From Limonium bicolor (taxonomy: Eukaryota; Streptophyta; Magnoliopsida; Caryophyllales; Plumbaginaceae), in the NCBI GenBank assembly GCA_023374045.1, contig CM041778.1, forward strand, positions 404,176,438-404,240,437: a stretch of 64,000 bases of DNA. The letters are read 5' to 3'. Below, piece by piece: positions 48,951 to 61,608 of the stretch. Numbering within the stretch: position 1 is the stretch's first letter; each line of letters begins with the position of its first letter. The translations under genes and the position numbers were made by a program. The notes beneath the pieces were generated by a model. It saw only the letters and a program-made list of their open reading frames with translations, did not search any database and was not told where the DNA came from.

Positions 48951-51027
48951 GTATTACCGTTTTTATTTGGCAACAAGAACACAACAATCTCAGCCCAAGT
49001 TCATTAGTTCCCCTGCTGTGTTACCAAAGTAAATTATAGCCAGATTTTTTTATTTCGGTAGTTACAAGTTCATTTCTAGTAGAACTTCTCACTTGTTTCT
49101 CAGTAACTCTTGAGCATGTTTTTAATTTGCTAACGCCTGGTGATTAGACCCCCCTATTTCACCAGTGCATTAACCTTACAGCACATTACCTAGTTCAGTT
49201 TATGGCTATCCGATTTAGCAGGATGGTTTCAAACAGAATTTCAAGCAATTTTCAGCTAATTGATACATTGGGTTTTAAGTCACCCATAAGGCATGAGTTG
49301 TAGGCACTACCTTGGGGTTTTGAAATGGTTTTTCCTGGACAGTGTCTTGGAACTCTTTGGTCTACCCTCGCACCTAGACAGAGACAAACGCTAAGGACAG
49401 TTTGTTGTTCTCCTCGGATGTAGACGACAAGTGTTATTTGACAACATTCTCAGTAGATGTTTACCTCTCTTGGAGGTGATTACTCCTGGGCCTTGTTTTC
49501 CAGTTTGGTTGGCGGTTTTTCTTTTTTTTTCTTTTTTTTTCCAGAACCTTGGCTGTGTAGCCGGCAAAACACAAGAGAAGTTGTGAGTCCACTAATCACA
49601 TTTGTACCAAGTAAAGTGGTTACATCTTTGAGGACAAATACATGAGTATGAAGTGTCTCACCTCAGAGAGTGGACACGGACGTTTTGAACAGGTTGTGGC
49701 TCTCGCAGCCGAACCGCTACTGGAGCACTTGATAGAACATTCAAACAGAGACGAAGGAAGGATTTAGAGCTAGATGACGCCTTTAGCGGTTCTGAACAGA
49801 AGAAATAAGGTAGAGGAACAGGGCTGTTTGTGGCCTTACCATCGAACCGTACTTAGGCAAGTTCGGGGTGAATTCCTTGAGGATCTTGGCACACTCCTTG
49901 CGGGGTTTCACCAAGTGGATTCACGAGCAAGAGCACAGGAGGAGGAAGAAGTCGATGCTTTATGCTTTCGGTCACACAAACAGAAGAGGTGAATTACTGA
50001 GCATGCACAAGTCGATATACATGTGAGGGTGATATAAGGGTTAAGTGGGTTAAATGATGGCACACACTCACCCATACGAGAGAGGAGGGCAAGGTGTTGG
50101 GTTGAATGCAAATACTGTCAGAAGAACTATGCATGCAGAAGGTGATTAGTATTGTGGGGGGACAGTGCGTGGGAGTTAGCCAAAGACCATGTTCTGGACT
50201 GACACAAAACATAAGGCAGCTGGGGAAATGGAAAAGGGACTGGGTGATATTAATCGAGGCATGCAAGAGTGATTTAACATGTGGAGATGTTGGGGAGGCT
50301 CATGAGCATACTAGTAATGCATGGCTGGTCGGTTACACGCTCAGAATTCATGCGTTGGAGAGATGAAGGCTACCGAACATTGGTAAATACAACTGGTTGT
50401 AGTGTATGGGCTGAGTGATTACCTAAATGAGAATTAGTGAGATTTGCGAGGTTATCGAGTATGGTAGATATGAGTGGGTTTCAGTTTCATAGTTATATTA
50501 AATTAGTGGAACTTGCAGAATTCCTAAGTAATTAAATTGTTGTTAGTGAAACTGCAAGATTTCCGGTATCACACGAGTGGGGCTGATTTCATTAGTCTTA
50601 TACCAGAATTTAGTAGTACAGGTGTAGTTAGCTTAACATTTGAGTCAAAGGACGTAACTTGGTGAGCACAAGTATTCAAGTAGTAACGTCACTTGCACAT
50701 ATTCGCCTAATATATTATCGTAACATATGTTATGTAATACAACTAGTAGGTGTTAATAAATTGCGTAGCGAATTACACTTGCTTCGAGTACACATGTCCT
50801 AACCCAGAATAATTTATTTTGCTCCATTGTATTGGTTAACGTCAAACCCATGAGCACCCATGTTTATATTAACATGTGACTTTCTATCACGTATGTTGAC
50901 AGACATATGTATGTCCCTTAGTATCTTTGGTTATACGTTATGAGACGTTTATAATAATGTGTCAAGTTACTTAAGAACTCCTCATATATTCATGATTTAA
51001 TGTGTTATAATTATTAGGGGTGTTTCA

Positions 51028-51045
51028 ACCTACCCCCCTTAAAAG
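51028..51045 (-). promoter_or_regulatory. Polypurine tract of the LARD-like element
   Basis: The minus strand reads ttttaaggggggtaggt directly next to the LTR. The adjacent gacttcgggacgaagtccc on the minus strand is typical of the end of gypsy chromovirus internal regions. Confidence 0.9.
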
Positions 51046-54000
51046 GGACTTCGTCCCGAAGTCTTACTTCCTTAACCGATGTTTTATATTCTCGTTAATC
51101 CTTGGGATCAAGTCCCAAATTTTATACTTCCCATGGCTTATAAGCACCATGCCACCTTAGTGGCTTCACACAAGTTCTAATAGTAGTCCAAGGTATTAGC
51201 AATGTGTATATATAACATGCTGGGGTGTAAACCAAAGGCACACAACATTCATTCATTGCACAGTGCACATCCAACACAATACACTCACAATTCTGCACAA
51301 TTCATACACACAGACCTACCTACCAACGTGTGGTTGCAGGAATACACATAGTGAAAGGATCAAGTCCCGTAAATTCCACAGTTCTATTTCACCATTTGTG
51401 CTTATAAGCACCACGCCACCTCTGTGGCTCAATAATACTGCAATGTACCAATGATATTTATGTACTGCACTCATAGCAACCAGATGAACAAGTCATTCAA
51501 TTATGACTACCATGCATTCAACCCAATTCGCATTCAAACCAATTCGCACACAGTTCACACATAGTATCCAAAACAACACCACAAATGGGTAATACCTACA
51601 CATAGTATCCAAAACAACACCACAAACGGATAATACCCTAGTAAAAACGCAACACGTCTACCCCCCAAAAATGGATTACGCCCACGTAATCCCTTTTCTA
51701 TCATCCATAAACCTCGGTTCAAGATGTTTACTTCAACTTCTCATGGGGCATTCTAGTTTCTATGCTATTAGCTCACCTTATGATCCTATCAATTTCCTTG
51801 ATCATGTTAAAGGGTAGTTTATGTCTTAACGATTTTTATCGGTTTCCATACTGATCTATAACGGATTCGGGTTTAGCCACTCTAGGGCTAAGGTATTAGC
51901 CGATAGGTCACTTGTTATTCATCTGGGGAAACGTGATATACGGTCCACCAGCTTCTGCTGTGCGACTCTGATATTCATTCTTTTAGTGCGCTTTTTAAGC
52001 GTCTGATTGTTCCTCTAGCTGACCTTTAGGCTTATATTCATGTATGCACTGTAGAAAAGATTTAGTGCTTAGTATTTTTCAATGTTACAAACGTGTCGTT
52101 GTTACCTAAGAGTATTATGTGTAGTTAGCTAGTTTACTCTACTAGCATTATTACCTATTTTATACCTTAATGTGTACAGCCAATTAGGCCCTTCTTCGTC
52201 TTCAAGTAACCTTTATTTTTCAGCCGAATTATGGCCTTGACATTGCTGGTTGACTGAATTATACATGTTACAAGTTTTTGTGATTGTATATCATTTAATA
52301 TAGGATGTTTAATTTTCTTATCTTTGTTATTATGATTGTATCAAGCAGCGGCTTGCTGACTAGCTCTGCTTAGTCACACGGTCTAGTGTCATTATTATGT
52401 TCCATCAGGAAACTAAAGTAATCGACTACTACCGGTTACATATTGCATTTGATTGCGGTAGTATATATTTTATGTAGTAACTATCGGGTTATTAATAACA
52501 TCACCTCATTTCAAGTCTTCACATATCTGTAACCTCTAAGTTTGAATTATGTATCAATGTATTTTACCCGCCTGTATTATCTAACATCAACCTCGCTTCC
52601 TTGGTAATTTCCTAGTCCAGCTTATGAAATTTCCCACCTATTTGTAGTTTATGTGACCACTTGAAGGGGGTTTCGAGAATCATCCAACACTAACGTGATC
52701 AGCGTAAGTGTTGGGCTACCCCTTCACCCCAATTTGTGCTTAGTGTCACTTGACCTGGCCAGGGTCAAGTTCGACTTTGCACGTTCGATTTAAACAACCA
52801 ATCAATTTAATTAATTTCAATTCTTATCTTGCTCGTTCCTAGTCATCTGGCAATTAATTCATGGACTAGTGTCAAGATTCTTAAGCCTTTAGATTCATTG
52901 TTTAAATTCTCTAACTGTATATACCTCTAGGTGTGTACATATGTATATATCTGTTCATTCATGTATATATAATATATACATACTCATGTGTTATAAGTTC
53001 CAGGATTGTTATCGCGGTCTTTCTTGATTTATATATGTGCATATACATTTATTTATGCATTATTTGCTAAATCTTATTCAGAGTTCCTCGATTTAGTCCC
53101 CGATTTAGTTCCTCTTTGGTCTTTTGATTATAATTGTGATTATCATAGCTTCTCCTAAATTAATGAGACCGCTCTCCGGAATCCATTTAGACATTTGTCC
53201 TTCGGATGTATGAAGAAAATATCTTATATCTGGGTACTCTGCTTGCGAAGTTTGCCGCAGGGGTTGTTGTTTATTTGTTGCAGTTGAGTGAGGCTATTAT
53301 TTCGAAACATGGTGACAACCTTAATTAAGGTTATAGTACGGCTTAGACCAATAACTTGTTGAACGATCTTGTATTGAACAAGTGGAGTATATTTGTAAGT
53401 CTGTTACGTATAAGTTTTCCGGGACAAATTTTACGCATATCTTGAACACTCAGTTAATCCTCATCCGAATGTGGCCCTAGGTGCTCTTTAGTATGTGTAA
53501 ATTGTGAGCATACCCTTTATTGGCACTAGAGTCTTTTTATTGTATTCTTTAGTGATGCTTTGTGCCATTTCCCACATAGCCATAGTGCAGGACAAATAGG
53601 TGCTTTATAGGGTTTGTCTTTTATAGAACTGAATTCTACAGCTATCAGTGACCTTACTGGCTGGTATTCCAACAACTCCCCTTTTTGGGATGTGTTCATC
53701 TATGATTGAAACTTAATTTTATATTGTGTGTATCTTCTTTAATTCGATCTCCGCGATCATGATACTCAATTTGGTTTGAAATATATTGGCTAACTCACTG
53801 CCAGTTTCTTACCTATTAGAGTTGTGTCTGTGTGGGCGACCAATGCCTCAGAATAATGGTTACTCAAAATGTTTGAGGGGTCTATTCGTGGTCTCTATAC
53901 CAATGTGTTTTTTGATCTCAGGGAACGGCAACCAATGGTTACGAAGAATCATTTTGCAAGAAATAATAAGGAACAGAAGGAATCAAGGTGGGGGACTTGA

Positions 54001-55123
54001 GCCTCATAATGATATCACGGTGATAGTGGTTAAATGGGGAATATGTCATCCGCAACAGTAGCGACTAGGTTTTGTACATACTTCCAGTCTTTGGTTTGTA
54101 CTGGCATATTGTAAACTGTTGCCCATTTTAATGGTGTGATATTATATTGTTGTAGAGAGAAGGGCAACGAGTAGAATTCGTCCTTCGTGGGATGACTGCT
54201 GGGTTCTTAAGGAATAACACAGTTCCAATAAGGAGAGCGAAGGAGACATTGGTATGTATGTTCCTCGTTCGCCGGTGGTAGAAGCAAGAGATAAACCCAG
54301 TAAGGGCCACCGGCTTCATTTGTTTGAGATTGGGAAGTATAAAAGAATAATTGAATGTAAAGAAAAAGAAATGAGGCGGTGACGATGCATACCGTCCGCC
54401 AGTTGGGGCGTTGTGTCTTTCAGGTAATCCAGAGCATGAAGATGAACGTAAGAAGGAACAGAGAATTTATTGAATTCCGTAATATTATACTTTAGTGTGT
54501 AAAATTGTGTCATGCTTTGTTAAGCATTATAGGTTGTACAAATTTTATGGTGTAATTTCGTCTTGAACTATATTCTCTTATTTTGTTGTTTTATGAAAGG
54601 TTTTCTTAAATTGCCCTCTCAAGTGTTCGAATTGCAGAATTTATCTCAATCCCATCCTTGGCTTAATTAATTGCTTATTCGAGCTTGGTTTATTTTATAA
54701 ATTTTAGGGTACTTCGGTCCTCTATGCTTGTGAGGTAGGGTCCTATCGACTGCTAAGCATGTCGACCCAAGTTGTCGCTAAAATTGGTCCCTCTACGGGT
54801 ATTATCCTTTTGGCAACATCTATTGTATAGTATAGCCCTTTCTTCTCGGGTTGATAGTATAACATTAAGTAGATGCCAGATCAGGTTTCCCCGAGTAAGA
54901 GGAGGCTTTCTACCTCTCTGGCGTTCTTTCTCTGAATTTAAGGGATAATTAAGGATGTGAAGGTTGGGTGTAGGTGTTTGTTAGGCATCCAGTATTACTG
55001 GGGAAGAACCCTAACCAACACGCCTCATGTACTACCCCAACCCTTGACTCACTGTCAGAATTCCGAATTCCAGGTTTTCCTATACTCGGTACTTCTCTGT
55101 TCCAGTCATCAGAGCGTAACTAC

Positions 55124-55135
55124 GCTCTGATACCA
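55124..55135 (-). promoter_or_regulatory. Primer binding site (tRNA-iMet) of the LARD-like element
   Basis: The minus strand reads TGGTATCAGAGC, five bases inside the 5' LTR. Confidence 0.95.
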
Positions 55136-55140
55136 CTTTC

Positions 55141-58100
55141 TGTAACACCCCCGAATAAACATCTAGTAGTACAAACAAGCTCCTAGCCTTAATACAAGAC
55201 AACTACGCAGCGGATTCTCAACATCATCCGGGTGCTACAGATGCCAACCACCCACGTGGTTGACAGGCCACATTACTAACACCAAGTTATGGTCTGCATG
55301 ACTGGAAGCAGCCCTTAACCAAAACTCATATGCAATATAAGATACAATTCCAAATACCGAGTGTCTACAATATAATTACTAAATCATAAATCGAAAAGTA
55401 CAACCTGAGTTTAGTAACAACCCATACACTAACATACTATTCCAAACTTAAAAGTCATGCCCAGATAGACTACCCCCATGATAGCCATCCCGCCTACGCT
55501 CCGTTGTCATCCAGCTCAATACCTGTAAAAATTGGGTTGGAAAGGACTCAGCAAACTACGATGAGTATGAACGTGTGTAGCCCGTATGTTGCCGGGCTAC
55601 ACGACTACTTGGTCGAATATTATTAAGTCAATTTACATGCTATAATAAAGCAGTAAAGCAGGCCACAATACATCATGGTTCCATACACACTCAAAGGTAG
55701 CAAGCATTAACAACAAGCAACCAAACATAACATGTTGGCGTCATAGCAACATCAAACATGCAACCAAGCACAACAAGCTTCTAGTATCGCAACAACAATC
55801 ATGTACATAATAAAACGTGTGCATAGGTAAGTTATACTCCTGATCCTCACTATGGGATCATTCGAGCATTGTGTGTTTTTATTTCTTTTCTCTTGTTCCC
55901 ATAATATGTATTTTCTTGCTCTTTCCTTGCACCAGGTCTGGGGATATAGTTTAGATCTCGTGACCATATCATGTAGGTGCCAATCTTTCCTTGTTTCTTT
56001 AAGGATTATTTATGAATTCTTTTATCACCGCACGTTGGAGGACGTCTCCTCCATAGCAAATTCCTCAATTCCCGGCGTTATCCGTCGAGAAAGCGGAGTC
56101 GCCTCTAGACTCCAGGAAAAATGCTCCACCAAATGCCAATCCTCTATTCCTGATGCCAAGGGGCTGAGAAAGCGGAGTCACCTCTAGACTCCAGGATGTG
56201 CTGAGAAAGCGGGGTCACCCAGGGATCCCTAAAATATGTTCCATCATAGGTGGTCGAAGGATCTGATGCAGATACCAACTCCCGAGCATCCATACCGTGC
56301 GGCCCGAGCTGTTGTCTTCCCGGGTTATTCTCATGTTCCACCAGCTGATGTTTACTTATCATTATCATTAATAACTTGACACCCTAGTGGGTGTCGTTAG
56401 AAGTCCTCTATAGTTAGAGAGGAGTTTTCTCTTTGTAGAGTTCTTTTGTTTTGTTTACGTAGTTCATCATGTTCCATCTCAAAGTTCCATAAACGAGAAG
56501 GGACTAAACTACTGTGTGCGCGCAAATAATATGCAACAAAGATACAGCAGTCATATAAGAAAGATAAGCAACAATCCAAATTTCATGCTTTGATCTTATG
56601 GTCATTTTCACACAAGGCACACAGCAAACAAGCCATGTAACACGGCAACATATGAACCACACATGTCCATACCTTATTCGGAAGGAAGAATTATCTCACA
56701 CACAGGGTCCCGGTTGGCGTTCGTCACGGCCCTAACATTAATTAAAACAACTTGTCAGTTTTATGATTTCATGCAACGTCAGTTGTAACACTTTCCTAGT
56801 TTAACTCATTTTATCGGGTGTTGTTCCCTAGGTGAACTTTTGAATGTTCCACTTATACTAACCCTTAGGAACTTTCCGAGTATTAACCTTAGGCTTTATA
56901 ACCCCCCCCCTAGGACATTTACATTGTTGATTTATTCGTTAACTGAGTCCTTCCCCTAGCTAACGTTTCAAAGTATCCTAAGCATCAATAAGTAACAAGT
57001 TTATCTAAGATGGGTTTTGACTCGCCTAAGGTGTATTCCCTATTAGCTAGGCCTCTTAATGCAGTTTTACCAGTATAACTAACCTACTACAACAAGCTAC
57101 TTACATAGAGTCTCCCAATCAACCCGACAACTCACGATTGGTACCTTGCCTCCCTTCCTTAACTTTCAATGATAGAACTTATTGTTGATTTCCCCAAAGT
57201 GTGTTGCAGTTTAGTGAGGTGTTTTAACAGGATTTTATATTCCTAACCAATCTAATACAACACTGTCATTCACTTTGACATTCAGCTAAATAGAACGGAG
57301 AACACTACCGAACTGAAAACACAACCTGCACATAACTTCACTCTACTCCATTGTTTAAGTACCAAAATTGGTTCTTAAATTTCCTCAAGTGTATTCCCCA
57401 TTACCCACGTATGTTTTCAAGGTTTTTCACCCTTTACCCAAGCCATAAAACCTTTCAAACACTTCCGGAACTTGCTTATACAGAAGCCCAACAGTTTCAA
57501 TTCTGAAACACAACCTTGAATATAACCTTATCCAACCCCATTTTTTTGAAGCATCAAGCTGCCATCTAATGCTCCTAAAATGTTTCACCACCCTAGATTA
57601 ATGTATTCGATGTGCTTAGGATTCATTGCTAAACCAACACCACACTTTTAGTAACCCTAGAACCCAATCATACAGAGGCATAAGTTTCCGAAACTGAACA
57701 ACAACTCCATGCACACTTTCCTCTAGTTTCCCTCGTTACTGCATTACTTTGTTTCCTAATTTTTCCCCAACGTGTCCCCACTCTTAGTTAGGGTATTAGC
57801 AGGGTGCCAAGCTCAATTTCAGACCAAAACAACCCTTTTATCTCCTCTGGAAAACCGGTTAAACAGCACATCAGTTTCAGAAAACTGAAACATCATCTGT
57901 GTATAACTTCCATTTGACCTGTCTTTTAGTGCATTAAATTGTCTTCTGATTTCTTCCTCATTGTCCTCACTCGCAGGTAGATGTAATAGGAGGGTGTTAA
58001 GTCCTTTTCCAGACCGATGCAACATGTTTAATCCCCACTGCAACTCAGTTACACAGTGACAACCACTATCAAAAATCTGAAACCAAAATCAGTGAAACCC

Positions 58101-61100
58101 TCTTCCTTTTCCTCCCCTTGTAGTTCTATTATCAGCTTCTCATCCCACCCCAATTTTTGTAGAGATTCCCTTAAGTGAATTAACTAGGTTTTGGGTTCTT
58201 TAACAACGAATACAACACTCTCACGCCACTAGTAATTCAGTTATACAGACGCTCCTGTTTTCCAAGAAACTCATGCATTGAATGATCAGAAACTGATGTT
58301 CTACCCTTTCTTTCTTTTCTGTTTGTTCCCCAATCTAATTTTCAATTTTTCCCTCACATTGCCTTACTACGTAGTTAATAGATGTAATACAGTTTCAATC
58401 TTCAAAATATACCCAAGGCACTAGACAAAGCTACTGAGATGTCCTAAACTGAATCGAACAGAATCTGAAATCACCAACTGATGTATTATCTTACTTTGCT
58501 CTCTATCTGTTTTCTAAACTGGATCACGAATCCTTCCAAACTGTCTTACCCTCTTAGTTAATGGTTTGCCACGACTCTAAATTCCAGGACAGACTCAGCC
58601 ATCGTGATTAAAGTTACAGAAGCAACCAAGTATTGAAATCCTGAAAACCAAAATCTGTGTATTACCTCTTCCTTCCATTTTCTATGTCTGTTAAACTGTC
58701 TCCTAACCTCCCCCATGATTATACCAACATAGATACATGTCTTAGCACTGATTTAGGTGGATTTATTAACCCAACACACCCCCTGTAACATAGTTAATCA
58801 GAGACTTATGGTTTCTGGAAAATTGTAACACTGAAATAACCAAAATCTGATATCCTCTATTCCTTTCCCTGTTTGCTCATGAATTTGATCTCTAGCCACC
58901 CCCAGATTATCTAGCTACTTACTTAAGTGTCTTATCAGGTTTTTAAACCTCCAACAGATCCAAGAAAACTTTGTTAATGCTACAGAAAGGCCCTAATACC
59001 GAAGCTGGGAAATCTGAACCCAAAACTGAAACATGAACCTAATATTTTCTCTTCTTTTTTTTGTTCCAAAGTTAGATCTCTAGCTCCTCCTAATTGTCTA
59101 GCTACCGAGTTGAGTATTTCAATATAGTTATACCCTTAAAACAAACCCATAATAACATTGTGAATCTCTCAGATTCGTTCCCAAACTGAAACATGAAACG
59201 TTTTAGAGACTGAGACATGCAACTGGCATATCCTCTTCTGCCTTCTCCTTTCTGCTCCCTTTCCAATTCCCCCCACAGCTTTACACTTAGTTTAGGGTGT
59301 TAGGAAGTTTTTAAGCCTGTCATCTTGCTGAGAAAACTTTTAGGCTGCTTCTGCAATTTCGGTTACCCAAAAGCATAAGTTGTAGGATGTATACTCGTTT
59401 CTGCACCAGTTTTTCACTAGTTGTTTTGTACAGAGTTCCTCTGAACCCATTTAGCTAGTTATTTAGTACTGAAGTAACAGACACATGGGTTGCTTAATGC
59501 ATCGGAGTTTGCTAGTTATGATCCTAGGGTATTACCGTCCTTATTTGGCAACAGGAACACAACAATCTCAGCCCAAGTTCATTAGTTCCCCTGCTGTGTT
59601 ACCAAAGTAAATTATAGCCAGATTTTTTTTTTATTTCGGTAGTTACCAGTTCATTTCTAGTAGAACTTCTCACTTGTTTCTCAGTAACTCTTGAGCATGT
59701 TTTTAATTTGCTAACGCCTGGTGATTAGACCCCCCTATTTCACCAGTGCATTAACCTTACAGCACATTACCTAGTTCAGTTTATGGCTATCCGATTTAGC
59801 AGGATGGTTTCAAACAGAATTTCAAGCAGTTTTCAGCTAATTGATACAGTGGGTTTTTAAGTCACCCATAAGGCATGAGTTGTAGGCACTACCTTGGGGT
59901 TTTGAAATGGTTTTTTCTGGACAGTGTCTTGGAACTCTTTGGTCTACCCTCGCACCTAGACAGAGACAAACGCTAAGGTCAGTTTGTTGTTCTCCTCGGA
60001 TGTAGACGACAAGTGTTATTTGACAACATTCTCAGTAGATGTTTACCTCTCTTAGAGGTGATTACTCATAGGTCATGTTTTCCAGTTTGGTTGGCGGTTT
60101 TTCTTTTTTTTCCTTTTTTTTTCCAAAACTTGGTTGTAGCCGGCAAAACACAAGAGAAGTTGTGAGTCCACTGATTACATTTGTACCAAGTAAAGTGGTT
60201 ACATCTTTGAGGACAAATACATGAGTATGAAGTGTCTCACCTCAGAGAGTGGACACGGACGTTTTGAACAGGTTGTGGCTCTAGCAGGCGAACCGTTACT
60301 GGAGCACTTGATAGAACATTCAAACAGAGACAAAGGAAGGATTTAGAGCTAGATGACGCCTTTAGCAGTTCTGAATAGAAGAAATAAGGTAGAGGAATAG
60401 GGTTGTTTGTGGCCTTACCATCGAACCGTACTTAGGCAAGTTTGGGGGGAGTTCCTTGAGGATCTTGGCACACTCCTTGCGGGGTTTCACCAAGGGGATT
60501 CACGAGCAAGAGCACAGGAGGAGGAAGAATTCGATGCTTCATGCTTTCGGTCACACAAACAGAAGAGGTGAATTACTGAGCATGCACAAGTCGATATGCA
60601 TGTGAGGGAGATATAAGGGTTAAGTGGGTTAAATGATGGCACACACTCACCCATGCGAGAGAGGAGGGCAAGGTGTTGGGTTGAATGCAAATACTGTCAG
60701 AAGAACTATGCATGCAGAAGGTGATTAGTATGTGGGGGGACAGCGCGTGGGATTAGCCAAAGACCATGTTCTGGACTGACACACACATAAGGCAGCTGGG
60801 GAAATGGAAAAGGGACTGGGTGATATTAATCGAGGCATGCAAGAGTGATTTAACATGTGGAGATGTTGGGGAGGCTCATGAGCATACTAGTAATGCATGG
60901 CTGGTCGGTTACACGCTCAGAATTCATGCGTGGGAGAGATGAAGGCTACCGAACATTGGTAAATACAACCGGTTGTAGTGTATGGGCTGAGTGATTACCT
61001 AAATGAGAATTAGTGAGATTTGCGAGGTTATCGAGTATGGTAGATATGAGTGGGTTTCAGTTTCATAGTTATATTAAATTAGTGGAACTTGCAGAATTCC

Positions 61101-61603
61101 TAAGTAATTAAATTGTTGTTAGTGAAACTGCAAGATTTCCAGTATCACGCGAGTGGGGCTGATTTCATTATTCTTATACCAGAATTTAGTAGTACAAGTG
61201 TAGTTAGCTTAACATTTGAGTCAAAGGACGTAACTTGGTGAGCACAAGTATTCAAGTAGTAACGTCACTTGCACATGTTCGTCTAATATATTATCGTAAC
61301 GTATGTTATGTAATACAACTAGTAGGTGTTAATAAATTGCGTAGCGAATTACACTTGCTTCGAGTACACATGTCCTAACCCAGAATAATTTATTTTGCTC
61401 CATTGTATTGGTTAACGTCAAACCCATGAGCACCCATGTTTATATTAACATGTGACTTTCTATCACGTATGTTCACGGACTTATGTATGCCCCTTAGTAT
61501 CTTAGGTTATACGTTATGAGACGTTTATAATAATGTGTCAAGTTACTTAAGAACTCCTCATATATTCATGATTTAATGTGTTATAATTATCAGGGGTGTT
61601 TCA
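55141..61603 (-). repeat. 5' LTR of the LARD-like element (6463 bp)
   Basis: Direct repeat partner of 44562-51027, starting TGTAACACCCCC and ending ggggtgtttca. Confidence 0.95.
57030..59540 (-). repeat. Cryptic about 188-bp tandem array, LTR copy 2
   Basis: Same array as in the other LTR, offset by about 10.58 kb. Confidence 0.75.
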
Positions 61604-61608
61604 TTACC
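61604..61608. other. Right target site duplication TTACC
   Basis: Exact match to 44557-44561. Confidence 0.95.

Larger units (their letters stand above)
44562..51027 (-). repeat. 3' LTR of the LARD-like element (6466 bp)
   Basis: A direct repeat of 55141-61603. It contains a GC-rich minisatellite (45475-45645), a tandem array of about 188-bp period (46440-48950) and a run of T-rich sequence near 49520. No coding frame above 112 residues. Confidence 0.95.
51028..55140 (-). other. Internal domain of the LARD-like element with no detected coding sequence
   Basis: Between PPT and PBS I see no retroviral motif in any frame. The longest frame (53786-54061, 91 residues, plus strand) has no family features. 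There is a 41-bp tandem pair at about 51557-51638 and a repeated ataagcaccatgccacc-like phrase near 51140 and 51403. Confidence 0.8.
44562..61603 (-). mobile_element. LARD-like giant-LTR non-autonomous retrotransposon (17,042 bp)
   Basis: Structurally complete: two direct repeats of 6466 and 6463 bases with TGTAACACCC...TGTTTCA ends, an iMet PBS and a PPT correctly placed for minus orientation, and a perfect 5-bp TTACC target duplication. The 4.1-kb internal region has no gag, protease, RT, RNase H or integrase motif. The layout matches LARDs (large retrotransposon derivatives), though the LTRs exceed the roughly 4.5 kb of the classic barley examples. The LTRs differ by about 3% in the first 330 bases, largely C/T and G/A changes. 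It would need proteins from a related gypsy element. Confidence 0.95.

Noticed and set aside
44562..61603. Two 6.46-kb repeats as a tandem segmental duplication
   Set aside because: Correct PBS, PPT, TG/CA ends and a perfect TTACC duplication identify them as LTRs.
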